In this document: positions 6,574-14,365 of the stretch, piece after piece | Position numbering within the stretch: position 1 is the first letter of the stretch | How the letters are laid out: each line of letters begins with the position of its first letter | NCBI GenBank assembly: GCA_041664945.1 | Contig: JBAYJY010000100.1 | Coordinates: 1-16,224, forward strand | Direction of reading: 5' to 3' | DNA from: JBAYJY01 sp041664945 | GTDB taxonomy: Bacteria; UBP15; UBA6099 | DNA length: 16,224 bases | The notes under the pieces: generated by a model | Database searches by the model: none | What the model was told of the DNA's origin: nothing | The model's input: the letters and a program-made list of their open reading frames with translations, nothing else | Translations under genes and position numbers: made by a program

Positions 6574-7724
6574 CAGGGGTCAATCGGCCCCGGAGAAACG
6601 CCGGGCTCATAGCCGCCGTTATCGAAAATCTCGCGGGTCATCATGTAGCCCATATAACCGCCGCAATAAGAAAAAAGAAGCGCGGGCTGTTTGAACCGGG
6701 CGATCAAAGCGCGTCCCAAACCTGTTAGAACTTCACCCGGAACAGCCATTCCTTCAACGCCGCCGATCCCGAACTCCCTCATATCGATATTCGCCATTCC
6801 GCTTAAATCCGGTAGTCTGCCGTTCCACCAAGGCGCTGTGAAAAGAAGCTTGGCAAGATTCTTCGAGGAAGCAGTGAAACGCTTCGTCTCAATGCGAAAC
6901 GGAGCCGCGTCTATTGCCTTCGCTGTCGCTGCGGCTTTTTGCGCAGCGGCAAGCCCTTCGCGCGCGAGCCGGTCAAGTTCTTTCGCATTTCCTTTTTGAT
7001 GATAAGTGTCCTCGCCGATTATATTCGGATTCACATCGCCCTGAATCCGGGGGACAAAAAGCGATACTCCCCCGAATGCCGCATCCGACGTCCTGCACAA
7101 TGCGCCCGGCAAATCGGAACTCAGCAATTGAGAATCCGCCTGATAAACAACTCCATGGCATCCAAGATTGATCAGCGTTGCGATCGTTCCGGCGTCTCCT
7201 CGAAACTGGAGAACAACAGCTTCCCTGTCTATATCGGTTTCTTTGTGTTTTCTGCGGCGCGGAAGTCCCGTGTTGTGCGTAGCCGTTCCCAGATACAAAG
7301 CCGCTTTTTTTCGGGCGTCCCATGCAAGCCGCGCCGACTCAATTATTCCTGCGCGCGCTTTAAAATAGTAAGCCGGCGGAACGCCACCGAACAAACCGCT
7401 GAAATCCGGACCGGAGTGCGTGTGCGTCGTTATAATAAATATCCGTTCTTCAGGAACAGGAACGCTTCGAGCTATCGCCCTCGCCCACCTTGAAGCGGTG
7501 AGCGGGCTAATCAGACATGTGTCGATTGAGACAATCAGCAAGCCGTTTCCTGCTCCGCCAAGCGCGAGCGACCGCGCCATTATCGGGTCCGCCTGCTCAG
7601 TCGCGTAACGAATAGGCATATAACCGCTCATCCATATTTTCGCATTCCTCAAATTACGTGGCGATATGTCAACAGCGGCTGCGCCTGCTTCAGTCAGAAT
7701 CGCCGTCCCGATCTTCATTTTCAT
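6567..7724 (-). CDS. Neutral/alkaline non-lysosomal ceramidase-fold protein
   Basis: The 385-aa protein belongs to the neutral ceramidase family, zinc enzymes that hydrolyse the amide bond of ceramide. Family zinc-site motifs are present: TTHTHSGPDFSG (99-110; His101/His103), NLGCHGVV (186-193; His190), PGEVLTG with Glu331 and CGGYMGYM (354-361; Tyr357 or Tyr360). The motif that carries the nucleophilic Ser in characterised ceramidases (GDVSPN) reads GDVNPN here (229-234), so ordinary ceramidase chemistry is doubtful. No signal peptide is visible (MKMKIGTAILTEAG), and it is much shorter than secreted bacterial ceramidases, lacking the C-terminal immunoglobulin-like domain. It starts 12 bp after the GH36-like gene ends, and an AGGTGAG (7742-7736) overlaps that stop codon, suggesting coupled translation. 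A start two codons later (7718) is possible. The fold is well supported; the substrate is open. Confidence 0.8.
   Translation of the reverse strand: MKMKIGTAILTEAGAAAVDISPRNLRNAKIWMSGYMPIRYATEQADPIMARSLALGGAGNGLLIVSIDTCLISPLTASRWARAIARSVPVPEERIFIITTHTHSGPDFSGLFGGVPPAYYFKARAGIIESARLAWDARKKAALYLGTATHNTGLPRRRKHKETDIDREAVVLQFRGDAGTIATLINLGCHGVVYQADSQLLSSDLPGALCRTSDAAFGGVSLFVPRIQGDVNPNIIGEDTYHQKGNAKELDRLAREGLAAAQKAAATAKAIDAAPFRIETKRFTASSKNLAKLLFTAPWWNGRLPDLSGMANIDMREFGIGGVEGMAVPGEVLTGLGRALIARFKQPALLFSYCGGYMGYMMTREIFDNGGYEPGVSPGPIDPCQ
6569..6584. terminator. Short hairpin across two convergent stop codons, possible bidirectional terminator
   Basis: ATTGAC (6569-6574) and GTCAAT (6579-6584) form a perfect 6-bp inverted repeat with a 4-nt loop AGGG. 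It contains the TGA of the plus-strand gene (6571-6573) and sits against the TAA of the minus-strand gene (6569-6567). There is no T-tract on either side, so intrinsic termination would be weak. No better terminator is visible for either gene. Confidence 0.35.
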
Positions 7725-7736
7725 AATTTCTTATTC

Positions 7737-9974
7737 TCACCTGAATATTGTCAGTTTTACAGTCTTGATGCTTTCGGGCAACTCAATGCGCAGCAGATTG
7801 TCATCATATTTCCAAGCGCCGCGATCGAGCGGGTTACCGTCGACTTCTATCTTAACAGGCGCTTTATCAATGAACGCGCCGAACACGCAACTTTCTTTCA
7901 GCCCAACGTCTATTTTCTTTGAATCAACATTCACGCCGTTAATCCATTTAGGCGAGATGTATTTATTCAATGCGCCGATTGCGGCGAAACCGTTCTCAAC
8001 CGGAGTGATAATAAAAAGCTTTACGTTCAACGAGTTGATCGTAAGCTTCGCTTCTTCATCGCGCGATTTGAAATACTTCAGTTTCTCCGAGAAGTGATCA
8101 TAAATCGCGAATGAATTCCCTTTGATTCCTTCAACGTCGGCGGGAGCGATTCGAGAGTCGACTTTGCGGCCGAACATATCGACATTAAACGCAGCAACTA
8201 CGCCGGCGCCGCCTACGTTCGTGAACGCCTTAAGCGCGATCTTCTCCTTTGTTGGGTCGCTCAGAAGGACATCGCGGGTAGGCCTCGCGGGATTATCCGG
8301 CCTCGGAATCCTACCGTCGCTGAATACCATTTTCCACAAAATATTCCAGTTCTCCTGACCGGCAGTGTCCGTGCAGTAAACCGGCCCGCCGCTTATCGCG
8401 CGCAGAACCGAGTGCATTTTTCCCTGCGGGTGATGCGACTGGAACATATCGAAATCGGGGAAAGCGAGTTCAGAAAACCACATCGAGTTGTAAATGTTAT
8501 GAAGAGCGTGGATGGCCGCGCTGTCGGGCTTGCTCGGATAAAAATCATCACTGTTTCTGGAGACGTTCGAATCCTTCCAGCAATACACATTCTCTATAGT
8601 CATATCCATACAGTTGATTACCGCGCCGTCGAAATTTCTGTTGACCGATGCCTGAAGATTCGCCTGCTGGCCTCTCATCGCATAAGCGATCGGGATTTTG
8701 TTCATCGAGAATGGGATCATGGTACTCTGATTGTCAACCTTAACCATGTCCGCTCCGGCGGCGCGCAGTTTCGCGTGATAGGCGTCGTAAAACTTGAATC
8801 CTTTGCCATCTATCGGATTTGGAATCAGGCCGCCAGTTATGCTTTTGAAAAGAGAATCCTTATATTCTTTCGCAAGCGGCGAATTAGGATTGACTCCGTT
8901 CCAATATCCCTGAAACGCATGCCAGAATCCGACCCAAGTGATTCCATATTCTTTTTTCAACATCGTCACGAGCCCGTCGATTCCATCCGGAAACTTATCC
9001 CGTTTTATGTCAAAACCGGTTAACATTCGGTCCTTCTCAGACTGCCAGCCGTCGTCCACCACAAAAAATCTGACCGGGAATTTGTGTTCCTTAAACGAGC
9101 GGGCGTTAGCGGCGATCTTATCCTGGGTAATATTCGAATAATATGCGTTCCACGAACACCATCCGAAGTAATCAAAAACTTCAGGATACTTTTTTTCTTC
9201 GCGAAGCCTTCCGGGATTCCCCATAAATTCCATTCCGACTTTATATGCAGAGTGCGTCGTCTTATATGGGTCGGCGCCCCACGCGAAAACGATCTCCTGT
9301 GAGCTTTTAGGCTTAAAGCCGGCGTCGTAAGACGACTGTGTTATCGTTAGCTTGCCGCCCTCCGGCATAAACGAACTCTTCATCCCGCCGCCGACTAACG
9401 GTATTGCCACGCCGTACTTGAACGCCTTGTCGCCCCAGAGCATATATTGCGTCTCAGACGGAAACGCCTCTGGTTTAACCGCAAACGCCGGCCGCGTCCA
9501 GAATTGACTGTACCTTTCAGACCCCATTCCTTTAACGAAACCCGGCAACTCTCCGATAAAAAGCTTCATGCCCTTTTCCGGCCTCAATGCCTTCGCTCCC
9601 TCGTAATCATATCCGATCGCCGCAGCGGACATCTCCGGATAGCTCCGTATTTTAAGCCTTATAACCACAGCGCCGGTTATATCGCTATATGGCAATATCC
9701 ATTCCTCGTAATCGCCAAGTTTGCTCCTGCCCTTCTCCGGCGCGGCGGGCGCTGAGACTTTCAAACCGCCATTCGACGCGGAAAACGTATCCTGAAATGT
9801 CGATAGTTCTGGATACAATCCAGATGCGAGAGGAATATCGCCAACTGTCAATTCGAACGTGTTGTTTGCAGGATTTACGTTAACTTTCATTGCTTCGCCG
9901 CATCTGACAGGCGTTGACATAGCTGCAACTATGAAAGCGACCGCTCCAAATAATGCAATAATATTTCTTCTCAT
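7737..9974 (-). CDS. Secreted GH36-type alpha-galactosidase / raffinose-synthase (Sip1) family enzyme
   Basis: The 745-aa protein matches the Sip1/raffinose synthase branch of GH36. Signature stretches are FGWCSWNAYY (270-279), FFVVDDGWQS (303-312), KFPDGIDGL, GITWVGFWHAFQGYW (344-358) and GADMVKVDNQ (407-416), whose Asp414 is the expected nucleophile. SRNSDDFYP (472-480) should carry the acid/base Asp. It would cleave or transfer alpha-galactosyl residues. The N-terminus MRRNIIALFGAVAFIVAAMS is a Sec signal sequence, so it acts outside the cytoplasm, unlike plant raffinose synthases. The frame is open to a GTG at 9995, but ATG 9974 is preferred: GGAGGG (9984-9979) lies 4 bases upstream and the signal peptide then begins normally. 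A -10-like TACAAT lies at 10004-9999 without a good -35 box. It is first in a two-gene unit with the ceramidase-fold protein. Confidence 0.87.
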   Translation of the reverse strand: MRRNIIALFGAVAFIVAAMSTPVRCGEAMKVNVNPANNTFELTVGDIPLASGLYPELSTFQDTFSASNGGLKVSAPAAPEKGRSKLGDYEEWILPYSDITGAVVIRLKIRSYPEMSAAAIGYDYEGAKALRPEKGMKLFIGELPGFVKGMGSERYSQFWTRPAFAVKPEAFPSETQYMLWGDKAFKYGVAIPLVGGGMKSSFMPEGGKLTITQSSYDAGFKPKSSQEIVFAWGADPYKTTHSAYKVGMEFMGNPGRLREEKKYPEVFDYFGWCSWNAYYSNITQDKIAANARSFKEHKFPVRFFVVDDGWQSEKDRMLTGFDIKRDKFPDGIDGLVTMLKKEYGITWVGFWHAFQGYWNGVNPNSPLAKEYKDSLFKSITGGLIPNPIDGKGFKFYDAYHAKLRAAGADMVKVDNQSTMIPFSMNKIPIAYAMRGQQANLQASVNRNFDGAVINCMDMTIENVYCWKDSNVSRNSDDFYPSKPDSAAIHALHNIYNSMWFSELAFPDFDMFQSHHPQGKMHSVLRAISGGPVYCTDTAGQENWNILWKMVFSDGRIPRPDNPARPTRDVLLSDPTKEKIALKAFTNVGGAGVVAAFNVDMFGRKVDSRIAPADVEGIKGNSFAIYDHFSEKLKYFKSRDEEAKLTINSLNVKLFIITPVENGFAAIGALNKYISPKWINGVNVDSKKIDVGLKESCVFGAFIDKAPVKIEVDGNPLDRGAWKYDDNLLRIELPESIKTVKLTIFR

Positions 9975-10064
9975 ATAGCCCTCCAATGATCTCACACTAT
10001 TGTAAATCCTTTTTAATGCCTTGGCGTAATGAAAAATAAATATTAATATTAAAAGGGAGTTCTT

Positions 10065-10124
10065 ATGCGTCTCCTATTTTCAAATAGGCGCAAATCGAAA
10101 GGATGCTTGAAATGGATTTTTTAA
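10065..10124 (+). CDS. Possible upstream overlapping small ORF (19 aa)
   Basis: ATG 10065 lies five bases after AGGGAG (10054-10059), a stronger Shine-Dalgarno site than that of the methyltransferase. The ORF encodes MRLLFSNRRKSKGCLKWIF and stops at 10122-10124, 13 bases inside the next gene but in another frame. An arrangement like this can couple translation of the downstream gene. The peptide resembles nothing I recognise. It may be chance; only the ribosome-binding site and overlap argue for it. Confidence 0.35.
   Translation: MRLLFSNRRKSKGCLKWIF
10067..10091 (+). promoter_or_regulatory. Inverted repeat / RNA hairpin before the methyltransferase
   Basis: CCTATTT (10073-10079) and AAATAGG (10082-10088) form a perfect 7-bp inverted repeat with a 2-nt loop. 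GCG (10067-10069) and CGC (10089-10091) can extend it across a 3-nt bulge. It ends 6 nt before the methyltransferase ribosome-binding site. It could be an RNA hairpin or an operator; no T-tract follows, so it is not a terminator. Confidence 0.4.
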
Positions 10125-10987
10125 ATTTGCTTAAAACAAAAAAAATAGTGATGGTCGACGGCGCGATCGGCACTCAACTCGAACTGCTCGGAGCGACGGC
10201 GAATTCACTCAGCAATATCAACGCTCCGGAAATCCTGCTCGATATTCACACGGCCTACATCGCCGCCGGCTCGGACGCTATAATCACGAACACTTTTTCT
10301 GAGAATCCGATTTTTGCTACGACGCACGGTTCCGGATTCGATGTCGGACATGTGAACCGTATCGGCGTTGAAATCGCCCGCAAGGCCGCCGATGGAAAAG
10401 CAGCGATTCTCGGCGGTGTCGGTGCAACCGGCCAATTATTGGAGCCTTACGGAACATACACCGAGGAGCAATTTTACGATGCGAGTCTCGAACAGGCGCG
10501 ACTGCTGGCAGACGCTGGAGTTGATGCATTTATATTAGAAACGATTTCCGATTTGCGCGAGGCGCTCTGCGTTCTTCGCGCATGCAAGGAAAACTTCAAA
10601 CTCCCTGTGATCGTGTCAATGACATACGCAACGGAATCCGAAGGCGGCCGTACATCGATGGGTAACAAGGCGGCTGACTGCGCCCGCGAACTCGAAAAAG
10701 CCGGCGCCGATATAATCGGCATAAATTGCGGAACTATCGACCATGCAAATACATACAAGATAGTCGAGTCATACCGTTCGGCGAGCGCTCTGCCGATTTT
10801 GGTCGAGCCGAACGCCGGAAAACCTCGGCTTGATGGAGACAAAACTGTTTACGATATGACTCCTGCCGAATTCGCGGGGATAATCCGCGCTTGCATAGAC
10901 GCCGGAGCGACAATCGTCGGCGGCTGCTGCGGCACGACCCCGGATCATATCCGCGCCGTCGCTGAAATGATCGGAAACGCTCAATAA
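10112..10987 (+). CDS. Stand-alone homocysteine S-methyltransferase (MetH N-terminal domain type)
   Basis: The 291-aa protein is a homocysteine-binding TIM barrel of the kind forming the first module of cobalamin-dependent methionine synthase. It opens with MVDGAIGTQL and contains TNTFSEN. The zinc-binding cysteines are at GINCGT (Cys206) and GGCCGTTP (Cys272, Cys273), the positions known in Thermotoga MetH. Folate, cobalamin and activation domains are absent, and no gene for them lies in the window. It may therefore work with a separate corrinoid protein or use a simpler methyl donor. An ATG three codons upstream (10103) is in frame. However, GAAAGGA (10097-10103) abuts or overlaps that codon and is well spaced only for ATG 10112. 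Its product, methionine, is inferred from the family. It ends 28 bp before the convergent HDOD gene. Confidence 0.88.
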   Translation: MDFLNLLKTKKIVMVDGAIGTQLELLGATANSLSNINAPEILLDIHTAYIAAGSDAIITNTFSENPIFATTHGSGFDVGHVNRIGVEIARKAADGKAAILGGVGATGQLLEPYGTYTEEQFYDASLEQARLLADAGVDAFILETISDLREALCVLRACKENFKLPVIVSMTYATESEGGRTSMGNKAADCARELEKAGADIIGINCGTIDHANTYKIVESYRSASALPILVEPNAGKPRLDGDKTVYDMTPAEFAGIIRACIDAGATIVGGCCGTTPDHIRAVAEMIGNAQ

Positions 10988-11015
10988 AACTGGCGCCTGT
11001 CCCTGGTTATAAAAG

Positions 11016-11879
11016 TTACTTCAGTATATTGACGAAACTTGCGGCTTCTTCGAGGTCTTCAATTATTTCGTTTTTCAGTTCGCTTTTAGGTCCGTCTTCG
11101 CCGATTTCATACATCCTCTTCGCCGGTTCATAAATCGAACTGAGATTGAACGGCTCGTTGTCGCCATAACTGCCGAATGAGGCGAGTTTGCACAAAATGT
11201 CGGCTACGTGAACCGCATATGTTATTTCGAGATCGTCGACCGCGTCCTGCGGCCGGTGGTGGCAACCGATGGCCTTGACCAACCCGGCGGGGAGCAGCCA
11301 TTTGTCGGCTATGAACTGGCCCACATCTGCGTGATTGAATTCGAACATCTCGTCTTCCACTTCAAAGAACGGCCTTTTCTGATTGATCGCGCTGCTGACG
11401 CACGCCATGAATTCATCAGGAAAGCAACGATTCAGAGCGACGAAACCTATATCATGAAGCAGACCGGCCAGAAAAAACTGATCGTTGCTTCGCGGGAAAT
11501 TTGCTCTCGCCAGCGTTCGCGCGCAATGCGCCGTGCCGACCGCGTGCGCCCACAATTCGCTGTGATTGAAACCGGTCGCAGTCGGTTTGAATATCTCCAT
11601 CATTGAAACTGACAGCGTGATGGAGCGAACATTGTTGAAACCTAGAATAACTATAGCTTTCGTGAGATTGTCTATTTGTCGCGGGAACCCGTAATATGCT
11701 GAATTCACGGCTCGCATGATTCGGCCGGCAACCACCTGATCAGTCGAAATAATACTCTTTAGCTCTTCAACCGTCGCGTCCGGGTCGCTCGTGATGGCAA
11801 AAATCTGGGTTGTTATGGACGGAAGAGTCGGCAAGTCTTTTATGCTTGCCGCGATCTTTGCGCGCGTCGCTTCGTCCAT
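11016..11879 (-). CDS. HDOD domain signalling protein
   Basis: This 287-aa cytoplasmic protein is almost entirely one HDOD domain. It has the typical opening LPTLPSITTQIFAI, DQVVAGRIMRAVNSAYYGFP and AIVILGFNNVRSITLSVSMM. HDOD domains are usually regarded as regulatory relatives of HD phosphohydrolases that lost catalysis. Here His112, His142-Asp143 (GLLHDIG), His183, His207-His208 and Asp227 are all present, so metal binding remains possible. No receiver, GGDEF or EAL domain is attached. A ribosome-binding site GGGGA lies 7 bases before the ATG. The partner is unknown; HDOD proteins commonly act in motility, cell-cycle or two-component signalling. Confidence 0.92.
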   Translation of the reverse strand: MDEATRAKIAASIKDLPTLPSITTQIFAITSDPDATVEELKSIISTDQVVAGRIMRAVNSAYYGFPRQIDNLTKAIVILGFNNVRSITLSVSMMEIFKPTATGFNHSELWAHAVGTAHCARTLARANFPRSNDQFFLAGLLHDIGFVALNRCFPDEFMACVSSAINQKRPFFEVEDEMFEFNHADVGQFIADKWLLPAGLVKAIGCHHRPQDAVDDLEITYAVHVADILCKLASFGSYGDNEPFNLSSIYEPAKRMYEIGEDGPKSELKNEIIEDLEEAASFVNILK

Positions 11880-11918
11880 ATTGTTTCCCCATTCGCTTCG
11901 TAAGCCTAAAAAGATAAT

Positions 11919-11947
11919 ATATTAGAATATAGTATGCGCGTTGTCAA
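11919..11947 (-). promoter_or_regulatory. Putative sigma-70 promoter of the HDOD gene
   Basis: On the minus strand a perfect TTGACA (11947-11942) is followed by a 17-bp spacer and TAATAT (11924-11919), a 4/6 match to the -10 consensus. This gives a leader of about 33 nt before ATG 11879. The surrounding AT-rich DNA offers other -10 registers. Confidence 0.55.
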
Positions 11948-11999
11948 TTCGACAAATAATCTATAAATACACAGGAAATCAAATTGTTCAACGTTGAAA

Positions 12000-13058
12000 T
12001 CAATCGTATCTTTTGCGAAGGTGAATGTAGACGACATGAAGAATAGCCGCGACCGGCGTCGAGATGAACATGCCTAATATCCCGCCTAATTGTTCGCCGA
12101 CGACCAATGCCAATAGAATCGTTAATGGACTTAGATTCACATATTTCGAAAAGAACAATGGGGTAATTACCTTTGTTTCAAGCAACTGGATGGACGAAAA
12201 AATAATAATGACCCAAATTGCGAGCGAAGTGGAACTCGAAAGCGCGACGAAGGCGGCCGGAATACATGCAAAAAAAACACCGATTATAGGTATCATAATC
12301 GCAATGCCTGCGATTATGCCGAGCAGCAACGGAGCCTTCACGCCCATCAGGCCAAGACAGGTCGACATCCCAACCATCATAACGATGCTAAGTAAGAGTT
12401 TGCAGAATATATATCCGCGAAATGCGTGGCTCGCTTCTGTCACTATCTGGCCGGTTTCTTCATGAAACTTCTTTGGAAACACCCCGACAATCGCCGACTT
12501 CACATCATTCCGCTCGACCAGCATATAGAAAGTCAGGAACGGAATCAGAAGTATCAGCACGATCTGAGAAAAGAAGTGTCCGGCGACGCCAGCGGCGCCT
12601 TTAAGAAAACTCGATGATCCGGCGATTATTTTATTAAAACTGCTCGTTACGTTTGCTTGAACCGCGGGCGGCAGCTCTAATCTGTGATACCTCGCCTGCA
12701 GCATCTTAAGAGTTTCATCCGCCTTTTGCGTATATGCCGGCATGTTCTCGCTGAATCGCTGCACCTGATCCGCGATAGCAGGAATCATTATCAGTATTGC
12801 CGCCGTGACAACCAATATACCCAAGAGAAACGCGATGGTTACCGCCGCTACCCACGATATCGTTATCCTCTTTCCGATTTTGCGGCCGTATAGCCACATT
12901 GCGACAGGATCGAGTATATATGCGAAAAATATTGCTATCGTTACACACGCGAAGACTTCGCGGATGTTGTACAGAATAGCTATCAACGCTGCGAGCGAAG
13001 CGACAAAAATTACTATCTTGTACGGTTCATAACGCTTTTTTTGGGCTTCTTCGTTCAT
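12000..13058 (-). CDS. AI-2E family transporter (PerM/YhhT-like membrane protein)
   Basis: The 352-aa polytopic inner-membrane protein has the AI-2E family layout. Two hydrophobic segments near the N-terminus (about 14-55) and one at about 68-93 precede a soluble amphipathic stretch (about 95-150, QVQRFSENMPAYTQKADETL). The C-terminal half is strongly hydrophobic, with GYIFCKLLLSIVMMVG, the family-like IAIMIPIIGVFF, and ending FISTPVAAILHVVYIHLRKR. Members include the E. coli autoinducer-2 exporter TqsA, but most have no proven substrate and some are Na+/H+ antiporters, so the name should not be taken as a function. A GGAAG lies 5 bases before the ATG. A weak promoter, TTGAAC (13116-13111) with TATGCT (13093-13088), is plausible. 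It does not share an obvious pathway with its neighbours. Confidence 0.9.
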   Translation of the reverse strand: MNEEAQKKRYEPYKIVIFVASLAALIAILYNIREVFACVTIAIFFAYILDPVAMWLYGRKIGKRITISWVAAVTIAFLLGILVVTAAILIMIPAIADQVQRFSENMPAYTQKADETLKMLQARYHRLELPPAVQANVTSSFNKIIAGSSSFLKGAAGVAGHFFSQIVLILLIPFLTFYMLVERNDVKSAIVGVFPKKFHEETGQIVTEASHAFRGYIFCKLLLSIVMMVGMSTCLGLMGVKAPLLLGIIAGIAIMIPIIGVFFACIPAAFVALSSSTSLAIWVIIIFSSIQLLETKVITPLFFSKYVNLSPLTILLALVVGEQLGGILGMFISTPVAAILHVVYIHLRKRYD

Positions 13059-13327
13059 TACACTTCCATATCCGGTTTATATTGCATAGCATATAAGTTA
13101 TAATATTTTAGTTCAAATAAGTGAATGATTCGCCCGAAATAGATTGGCGGTTTCAAAGATGTTCGGCGCGAATAACAAATAGTATTCTATTTATCAGTGG
13201 GCGGTAATGTTCTTCGCAAGCGACCTGAGTCTGTACAGCGGAAATTCTTTGTTTTAAAAGGGGATACTATTAAAACCGCGATTTTGTGAAAGCGAATGCC
13301 GGGATAAACCGGAAGACAGGCAATTTA

Positions 13328-14308
13328 ATGGAAAACAACGCACAAAAAGAAGAGAATATCGAAATTTCAATCATTGTTCCTGTTTTCAACGAGGAAGGCA
13401 ACCTCCGCGAGTTTCATCGCGAACTGTCGGAAGTCATTTCGGGCTTAGGCAAAAAATATGAAGTCGTATATATCGACGACGGCAGTGTTGACCAAAGCCG
13501 CAATATATTAAAAGAAATCGCAAAGTCGGACCCGCGCGCCAAAGTGATTCTCTTCACCCGCAACTTCGGCCAGACATCCGCAATATCCGCCGGCTTCCAG
13601 CTATCCACAGGCAGAATAATCATTCCAATGGACGCCGACCTTCAAAACGATCCTCATGACATCCCGAGATTCCTTGAAAAAATCGATGAAGGCTTCGACG
13701 TCGTCAGCGGTTGGCGTCGCTCGCGCAAAGACACTATCGCAAAAAAATTGCCCTCCCGCATCGCCAACCTCATTATATCAAAAATCGGCGGCTTAAAACT
13801 CCACGATTACGGTTGCTCCATGAAGGCGTACCGCCGCGAAATTATTCAGCACGTGCGCCTCTACGGCGAAATGCACCGGTTTATTCCTCTTTACGCTCAT
13901 CAGGTCGGCGCAAGCACAACCGAAATCGAAGTGAACCACCGCGAACGCGCCAGCGGCCGCTCGAACTATGGGTTTACCCGAATCTACAAAGTTCTTCTCG
14001 ACCTCATTACAACAAAATTCATGGGCAATTACATGACGAAGCCTATCTATTTTTTCGGCTCCATGGGTTTCATACTCGAGTTCGTAGGAGCTTTCTTTGC
14101 TGCTTTTTCTCTATATGACAGATACATTAACGGCGTTTACGTTCACAGAAACCCGAAGCTTCTGGTCGCCGTGTTTCTCTTAATTCTCGGATTTCAGTTC
14201 ATCATGCTCGGCATTCTCGCTGAACTGCTCGTGCGCATCTATTACGAGTCACAGCAGAAACAGCCATATTTTATTAAAGATAAAATGAATTTTATTGATG
14301 AATTGTAA
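13328..14308 (+). CDS. GT2 polyprenyl-phosphate glycosyltransferase (GtrB/ArnC/DPM1-like)
   Basis: The 326-aa protein has a GT-A catalytic domain with SIIVPVFNEEGN (14-25), YIDDGSVDQS, the metal-binding MDADLQNDP (101-109) and SGWRRSRKD (127-135). Two C-terminal membrane helices follow (about 242-263 and 278-303). This is the layout of enzymes that load a sugar onto undecaprenyl or dolichyl phosphate at the cytoplasmic face for later transfer to lipid A, O-antigen, teichoic acid or protein. The sugar cannot be inferred. The frame continues upstream to a GTG at 13286, but ATG 13328 has an AGG at 13318-13320 and starts just before the conserved fold. The upstream intergenic region (13059-13327) holds divergent leader DNA with no further gene or clear promoter for this gene. 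Confidence 0.92.
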   Translation: MENNAQKEENIEISIIVPVFNEEGNLREFHRELSEVISGLGKKYEVVYIDDGSVDQSRNILKEIAKSDPRAKVILFTRNFGQTSAISAGFQLSTGRIIIPMDADLQNDPHDIPRFLEKIDEGFDVVSGWRRSRKDTIAKKLPSRIANLIISKIGGLKLHDYGCSMKAYRREIIQHVRLYGEMHRFIPLYAHQVGASTTEIEVNHRERASGRSNYGFTRIYKVLLDLITTKFMGNYMTKPIYFFGSMGFILEFVGAFFAAFSLYDRYINGVYVHRNPKLLVAVFLLILGFQFIMLGILAELLVRIYYESQQKQPYFIKDKMNFIDEL

Positions 14309-14365
14309 AATCAGCCGTATGTGAAGCGCACTTTTAAAGCCGGCGTAAAAATACTGCTTTATCTA

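Noticed and set aside
14335..14361. TAAAGC/GCTTTA inverted repeat between the convergent GT2 and gatB genes
   Set aside because: Six AT-rich pairs around a 15-nt loop with no T-run; not convincing as a terminator.
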